NCBI GenBank assembly: GCA_029204225.1
Contig: MU831826.1
Span: 1-64,000 of the forward strand
Length of the DNA: 64,000 bases
DNA from: Diphasiastrum complanatum
Lineage: Eukaryota; Streptophyta; Lycopodiopsida; Lycopodiales; Lycopodiaceae
Reading direction: 5' to 3'
In this document: positions 57,931 to 64,000 of the stretch, one piece after another
Layout: each line of letters starts with the position of its first letter
How positions within the stretch are numbered: the first letter of the stretch is position 1
Position numbers and translations under genes: made by a program
The notes under the pieces: model-generated
Told to the model about the DNA's origin: nothing
Databases searched by the model: none
What the model saw: only the letters and a program-made list of their open reading frames with translations

Positions 57931-59640
57931 TTCTTTGGGTATTGTAACTTTTCAAGGCCTTTCGAGAAAGAGACATGTCTCTTTTCTTCTTGAACTCTCT
58001 GCATCGATCGCCATACCCTCTTCATATTTCTCTATATAATCCGTCCGGGAGGAGATGACTTCCATATCAGAATCTATTTACGATCATCTTTCTGCAACAG
58101 TTTTTCTAGCTCTTCAAGCTGTCTCACTTGTCTGAAAGACCTTTGATGGCAATTGTGATTGGTCTGATTATTTTCTAAGTTTGCTCGTCACTGTTCTTCC
58201 AACAGTTTTGTGATGGCATTGATTCATTTCAACGTCTTTGATCCTCTTTCGATAGATGCTTGGGATCCGTTCCCCCTCTGGACTAACACTACGTCTTAGT
58301 TCGAGTAGATTGGATTGAAACCGTTAGACGTTATTTGCGCATCATTTAGAATAGACTCTAGGCCTACTACATGACCATAATGCATTCGATAACACTGTTG
58401 TCTGTTTGCCTGAGGAGCTTAAACCAAATTGAGATATACTTTTCACATTTCAGTACATCGTCTTAGCCTTTAGGTATTTGGCAAACATCTTGATCGCTGC
58501 TGGATGGTTAGCGGACTTGCTCTCAGTTAACAGTTGGTGCTTCATGAGTAAATGGGTTGTAAATGATGGCAAGTTCGTTGGTGATCTTGTGAATGGGTTT
58601 GCATGTGAACTAGTTTTGCTATCAGGTTCATTGGAACAAAGATTTTAGGAACCAAATTCGTAGAATCAGATTTCACATACGTAGGTTATTTGCAAGCAAG
58701 TTTTGTGAATTAACGAATTTTCAAAGATGGAATTGTAGACAATATTCAGGTTCATCATCATCAATTGTTCCAGATTTCTCAAATAGTTTGCTCCTCGTTT
58801 GAGATTTTGTAGATCAGTGCATTGACCAGTTCGTGGCTCGCAGACTGGTTCGCAGTTAGGTGGTTTCATTATCAACGAATGCCACTTGTGAAGGATTAGA
58901 ACCTCAAATCTGGTGCGGTGAAGATTTGCAAGTAAATGTGAATCTTGTACGATAATCCATAGCATTAAGAGAACTGAGTCCAAGTTTGTAATCAATATAG
59001 AAATTTGGAGATGGTTTCTGATGCTGTAATGGCAATTTTTGAAAATGCAATGGCAGATCATGAAAATGTGCAAGCTCTTGTTTTTCTGATGATGACTCAC
59101 CAACACACACAATTGACAATAGGAGATAGCACAATTTTTTTTTGCAAGAAGACCAAATGGTAAATGACGTAGCGAATCAGCTCTGATGAAGCAGGAAGCG
59201 CCCTTCTGTTAGTGATTTCCAAGCCACAATTTGGGCTGGCAAAATCCATCTTATTTAATAGCGACTAACAGGTCAAAGCTTTCCTGAAAAATCAGCGTTT
59301 TCCAAGCCTCAAGTTTTCATGTATGGACAGGTTCAAGATATGGCTTTCCTAGCGACAGTTTATAGTATAGAAATAAACTATCTAAATAGTATTTTTCAGG
59401 GCATACAAAGTGCCGATGGTGACCTGCCAATAGCCTATATGTAGGAACATAAATGATCTACATTGACATTAAATGCCTCTGTAAGACTGTAAATCAGCAA
59501 TCTACAAGGAGTGATAGGGCTTCGAAAATGGCAACTGTCAGAACACTTCCAGCAATTTACATTTTGTTCTGTCTTTTTTAGATCAGTGATTATAGGGAGT
59601 TAATGCTCACAATAGACAAGACTCTCGGATGGATAAGAAA
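57737..59640. other. Unassigned sequence with a CT microsatellite
   Basis: A CT-rich microsatellite lies at 57881-57928. A short plus-strand frame from about 58051 and a minus-strand frame at 58666-59112 do not match known families. The arrangement (CT tract, TATA-like CTATATAATCC near 58031, then an ATG) resembles the leader before the gag fossil at 52016, but this is weak. Confidence 0.3.
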
Positions 59641-59689
59641 CTCAACAATGGATTGGGTTTTTGACAGGCCTTGAAATGCTCTAAATAAA

Positions 59690-60245
59690 TTGCCTGTAAG
59701 ATTGTAAATTGCCTGCTGGAAATCCATGGCCCTTCCCTTGCAATCATAAAGACATACCCACAAGAGGACTTCCTGTGGTCAGGGTCACCACCCCAATCAG
59801 AATCAGTGTAGGCAATGGTAATTTTGTTGTCTCCACTCTATGTCACTCCGTAATTTTTTGTATTTCTTAAAAACTTCAATACTGGTTTTGCTCCTAACCA
59901 ATGCTCCTCTCTAGGATTAGTTAGATATTCGGTTAGTTTGTTTACTGCCAATGCTTTGCTTGGCCTTGTACACACGACTGCATACATCAACCATCCAATC
60001 AATTTTCTATATGGTTTTCTTTTCATTCCTTTCTTTTCTTTGCACTTCTGTTCTTGGCTCCTCCATAGTGTCCTCCTCATTAAACACCACATCTCTTGAA
60101 AGTGTTACTTTGTTTTATACTGGATCATATAGCTTGTATCCACATGCATTTGTTGGATACCCCACAAACAAACATGTTATGCCTTCTGGGCCAAGCTTGT
60201 GCCTTAACTTGTCAGAGATGTGTGCATAAGCAACATCTGAATATT
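59690..60245 (-). mobile_element. Ty1/copia fossil scrap
   Basis: Recognisable minus-strand parts are the integrase C-terminal block (about 60080-60240; FVGYPTNACGYKLYDP, LSRDVVFNEE) and the region around the start of RNase H (59700-60050; LIGWLMYAVVCTRP, then AYTDSDWGGDP). Heavily broken and old. Confidence 0.75.
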
Positions 60246-60472
60246 CTCATGTGTTCTACTTCTGGCTTCTTTCCAATTAATTTATTCAATCAAAGTTATA
60301 TTTACATTTGCTTTCAATGTTGTAATAAATCAATATTGATACGTTAAAAGGGAATATAACAGTTTTGTAATGTATTTGTATCTTTTCATTAGGTTGTATT
60401 ATTTATGTGTAATATGATATATTTGAGTTTACTCCTAAGCCACCTTGCTCCATTGTTAATGTGTTTGATCAT

Positions 60473-60580
60473 GTTGGATTATTCTCCTTCCTACTAATCG
60501 ACTGATCGTTTTTTAATTTTCATCCAACTGTTTATCCAGTTCTGTGGATTTTTCCGTGTTTTACACAATGCTACATACCT
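60473..60580 (+). mobile_element. Copia LTR start fragment
   Basis: TGTTGGATTATTCTCCTTC and the following 90 bases match the downstream LTR of the copia fossil at 37521. Only the first part of the LTR is present. Confidence 0.65.
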
Positions 60581-60621
60581 ATGTAACTAGCTATACTTCA
60601 AACCCCTATTGGTCCATTTAG

Positions 60622-63600
60622 TGTTGGGGGCTAAATGGCAAGTTACCCTTGGATAAGGGTTATCCTTAGGATTAAGGGTATGTGCCTTTGGATAAGAGCA
60701 AGCAAGCGACTATACCTTGGTCAAAGGTATGGAGTCACGTGACCATTGGTTAAGGGGTACCCTTAGGATTAAGGATAGGTGTCTTAGATTAAGGTACTAG
60801 TGTCATTGGTTAAGGACAGGTAGGTGTCTATGTCTTGGATGGAGGTATGGAACCTAGAGAGGTGTTAGAAAGTCATTGGATGACTGTTTTTCTAAACCTT
60901 GGGCCTCAACCTTGAATCATATCACTTTATTGGTCTAGGACCAAAGTATATTTGCGCAACTTGGGCATTGGGTCCTAGTAGGAGGGCACCCTCCCAAAGG
61001 GTCCATTGAGTTCCCAACTCCCACAAGAAAGGCATTCAAAGAGTCATAGGTTATGGAAGGAGTCTCTTGACATTCCATAAGCCTATGGAGGCTCTTGGAG
61101 ATTCTTTAACTCCCCTAGTCTTTTCTCTCTCTCATTGGATGAGCATGGAACTCCATAGTGCATTGGAGTGGTCCATGGGCCATCTATACGAGGGTAGTAG
61201 GGCGCCCATTGTGGGGGAGAGATCTCTCTTGTTTGCTTTGCTTATGCTCTAGTGTTGCTACTAGTGTGTAGAGTGCTTTCTTGTGGTAATATGTTTAAGG
61301 TTTAGATCTTGCTTATGGTATGGGACATAAGTAGGATTTGGATCTTGAGTATGCTATGGAGTGTTGTGGTATGCTTGTGATTTGTTTATGGTTAGCAAGG
61401 GGGTTCTAGATAGGTCCTGCTTGGAGCTTGGATCTAGCTATGGTTGGGTGGTGAATACTTGAGGCCAGCTTGTTATCTATCTTTGTGTTTAAAGAGTAGG
61501 GACATAGGTGGAGGAGAGATCCTTGGAGGCTTGCAGATCCTTACTTGCAAGTGGAGGCATCCTAGCTTGGAGTTGGGGAGCATCTTGAAGCTTATAGGTT
61601 GCTTGGAGGACATTTGGAGGCTCTACCTTGGATTTGGAGGACTTCCTCACCTCTACTTGTAACAGTGGTATCAGAGCTAGACAAAGGATGGTAACCTTTC
61701 TAACTTTCTTCAAGTTCTATTAAGATCACCAACTAAATTTTTTTTGGGGAAGTTTATTGGCTTTTCTAGTTGTAGGAAGCTTGTAGTTGAAGTACCCAAT
61801 GAATCTAATTCTCTTTGGAAGAGAGTAGTGATGCTTATAGAATTGTTTAGGGGCTGATTTTTTATCATGATAGAGAAGTTTTAAAGTGGGCTTTGGGTTT
61901 TTAAAAGTTCTGAAAAAAGATTTGTGGGATGATTAGAGGAAGTCTTCCTCTACGTACACAAACTTTCTTTTGCAAAAAGATTGATTCTAGCTATGTGTTT
62001 TGATCAAAACTAGTGTTTAAAGATAGGAACTTACAAGTGGTAAGTTCTTGGCTAAATGTTTAGAACAAATACTTTGCCATGAACCAATTCCCTGAATCTG
62101 AAAAATTATCCACTGTCACCATGTTCTTTGAAGGAAGACCCTTAGTTTGGTGGGATGACTTAGTTGCAAAGGACAATCAACCTTGTACATGGGACGATTT
62201 TTGCAAACTTTTTAGGGATTATTTTCTAGCACTTTTAGATGACTATGAACACTTAAAAGTTGAATCATCTAACCATGAATAAAGGTTTGAAACAATTAAA
62301 AAAAGCATTAACTTCAGCACCAATACTGCGTTCTCCAGATTGGACGATAGAGTTTCATGTTCATACACTTTATAGTGACATTCCGCTTAAGGTACAAATG
62401 TTAATATTTACTGATGGGTTACCAAAAGAATCTCAAGTGGATGTTCGTAGGAACCATCCAAAAACCCTAGAAGATACTATAAGGGTTGCAAAATACTTTG
62501 ATGACACACCTAAGCCACCTAGGGGTCAACAGCCTAATGAGCAAAAAAAAGGTTTTCAATTTAAGAGGAAGCATAGGGAAGCTTTTAGTGAAACACATCC
62601 CAATTCCAACAATCCTAAGAAAACCAAGAAAAACTTAAAAAAATCATCAAGGTGGCAATGATAAAATTGAAGCTTGTAAGAAGAACTTGTGCTTCAAGTG
62701 CAATGGCAAGGGTCACCTTGCACGTGCTTACATCAAAAAACAAGCTTCAACCTCAAGTAATCTATCTCGAAGTAATGATATGGATGTTTGTTTCCTTAGT
62801 TCTTTAGTTTTTGGCCCTAATGACCTTATTTGCATTAAAGTTAAAGTTAATGATCAAGTTGTTAATATTCTTTTTGACACGGGATTCACTCATAACTTTA
62901 TTAATGTAAATTTGGTGCGAACGCTAAACCTTCCTACCTAAAAAAGTGAGAAAAAATATTGTGTGACAATGGCATCGGGAAGTAATTCCGATTTGATGGA
63001 TTTTATTGTTCCTGATGTAGAATTGCACATTCAAGATTATTCTAAAAAACTAGAATTCCATGTTGTTGCATTAGCTAATGTAGATATTGTTCTTGGAAAA
63101 CAATGGCATTTTGATAAGAACAAGTCATTGAGAATTGCTTTTGTTGAAGTGTTGACACTAAAAATGTTAACCCTTATTCTAAACAGGAACTTAATTCTAT
63201 TATGAAGAATTCTAATTTTAAAGTTTATTTATGTTTTCATAATGATATCATTTGTTGCAATGATGAAGAACTTAACATAAATGCCATGAATATACCCAAT
63301 GAGAACACTACAGAATTTGAAGCCTATAATGAACTTAGGCAGAAATTCAATGATGTTGTTTTAGACCTTCCTGTAGGTTTACCACCAGAAAGGACAGTTG
63401 ATCATAAAATTGACCTAATACCTGGAGCAATTCCAATCGCATAGCATCCTTATAGGATGAGTGCATCGGAAGAGACTGAGGTAATAGGCAATTACATGAT
63501 TACTTGAAAAAGAGATGGATACAACCTAGTAAGTCTCCTTGGGCATCACCAGTGGTTCTAGTTGCCAAGAAGGATGGGACTATAAGGTTTTGCATCGACT

Positions 63601-64000
63601 ATAAGAAATTGAGCAAGGTAACCGTTAAAAATAGATATTCATTGCCGCGGATGGATGATCTAATAGACTATCTTTGTGGTGTTGGGTACTCTACCAAGAT
63701 AGATCTAAAATCGGGCTACCATCAGATACACATTAAGGTAGAAGATATACCAAAAACCGGGTTACAAACTTGCTTTGGTCACTATGAATTTTTGGTGTTG
63801 CCTTCTGGTTTGACCAATGCACCGGCATCCAAAGGATGATGAACGATTTGGTTAGGCCATATTTGGGAAGATTCGTAGTGGTATTCTTAGATGATATCCT
63901 AGTGTTCGATAAGACTTTGGCGGAACATAAAGAGCATCTTAGAATTGTTTTTGTTGATTTCACACGTGTGGATTGTCCACAACATGTACTTGTGATCTCC
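60622..64000 (+). mobile_element. Ty3/gypsy fossil: LTR, gag, protease, reverse transcriptase (runs off the window)
   Basis: The 5' LTR is 60622-61664 (TGTTGGGGGC to TTGTAACA) and contains degenerate GGTTAAGG-type duplications near its start. A perfect primer site TGGTATCAGAGC lies at 61666-61677. Parts: Gag (62079-62660; FFEGRPLVWWDDLV, GLPKESQVDVRR), zinc knuckle CFKCNGKGHLARAY (62688 on), retropepsin (about 62840-63110; ILFDTGFTHNFI, IVLGKQWHF), the pre-reverse-transcriptase block (ERTVDHKIDLIPG), and reverse transcriptase (63504 to about 63950; [19 protein letters not shown], the catalytic FLDDILVF). It has several breaks, so it is not whole, but it is among the better preserved elements here. 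The last 50 bases do not clearly continue reverse transcriptase. Confidence 0.85.

Noticed and set aside
1-64000. CRISPR arrays, bacterial operons or phage modules
   Set aside because: No regular spaced repeats, no tightly packed co-directional genes. Introns and plant retroelements show a eukaryotic nuclear origin.

Overview
The window is nuclear DNA of a land plant. It is AT-rich, its few genes are split by GT-AG introns, and most of it is decayed retrotransposons (Ty1/copia and Ty3/gypsy with initiator-Met-tRNA primer sites), a MULE-type transposase gene, hAT pieces, MITEs and long simple repeats. A NodB-type polysaccharide deacetylase gene together with this repeat load suggests a large seed-free-plant genome such as a fern or lycophyte. 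That assignment is inference; nothing in the window proves it.

Host genes are rare. The best is on the minus strand at 1920-2927: five exons of a carbohydrate-esterase-4 (NodB) deacetylase whose frame runs unbroken through four introns, one of them with a GC-AG boundary. Its ends lie outside the exons I can read. A separate minus-strand exon at 8645-8742 encodes a membrane segment and might be an upstream exon of the same gene.

Layout. 3.7-8 kb: a copia scrap, a shortened Ty3 chromovirus with 5-bp target duplication (4209-5619), and a copia LTR with primer site (5685-5918). 9.3-9.8 kb: a MITE. 10.0-13.0 kb: a 508-bp direct repeat flanking a composite unit (copia-type LTR sequence plus a hAT-type transposase fragment), which recurs inverted at 43.7-45.6 kb. 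13.3-19.9 kb: an Athila/Tat-like Ty3 fossil on the minus strand with a late ORF region and a cluster of heat-shock-element-like palindromes. 22.7-25.3 kb: a MULE/SWIM transposase gene. 25.3-26.9 kb: two oppositely oriented copia pieces around a 368-bp TA-flanked MITE. 27.3-28.4 kb: an unrecognised decayed coding remnant. 29.4-38.1 kb: two copia fossils and copies of one LTR family. 39.4-43.5 kb: a Ty3 gag-protease fossil, a transposase-like fragment and an LTR-like tract. 46.8-48.7 kb: a 1.4-kb polypyrimidine tract and tandem repeats. 49.2-57.7 kb: Ty3 gag and gag-protease fossils, the second interrupted by a 3.9-kb LTR element. 59.7-60.2 kb: a copia scrap. 60.6 kb to the right end: a Ty3 element with a 1-kb LTR, leaving the window in reverse transcriptase.

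The genes do not form a shared pathway. The window is a nested insertion landscape around at least one live-looking carbohydrate-active host gene. No CRISPR array, rRNA gene or intact tRNA gene was seen.
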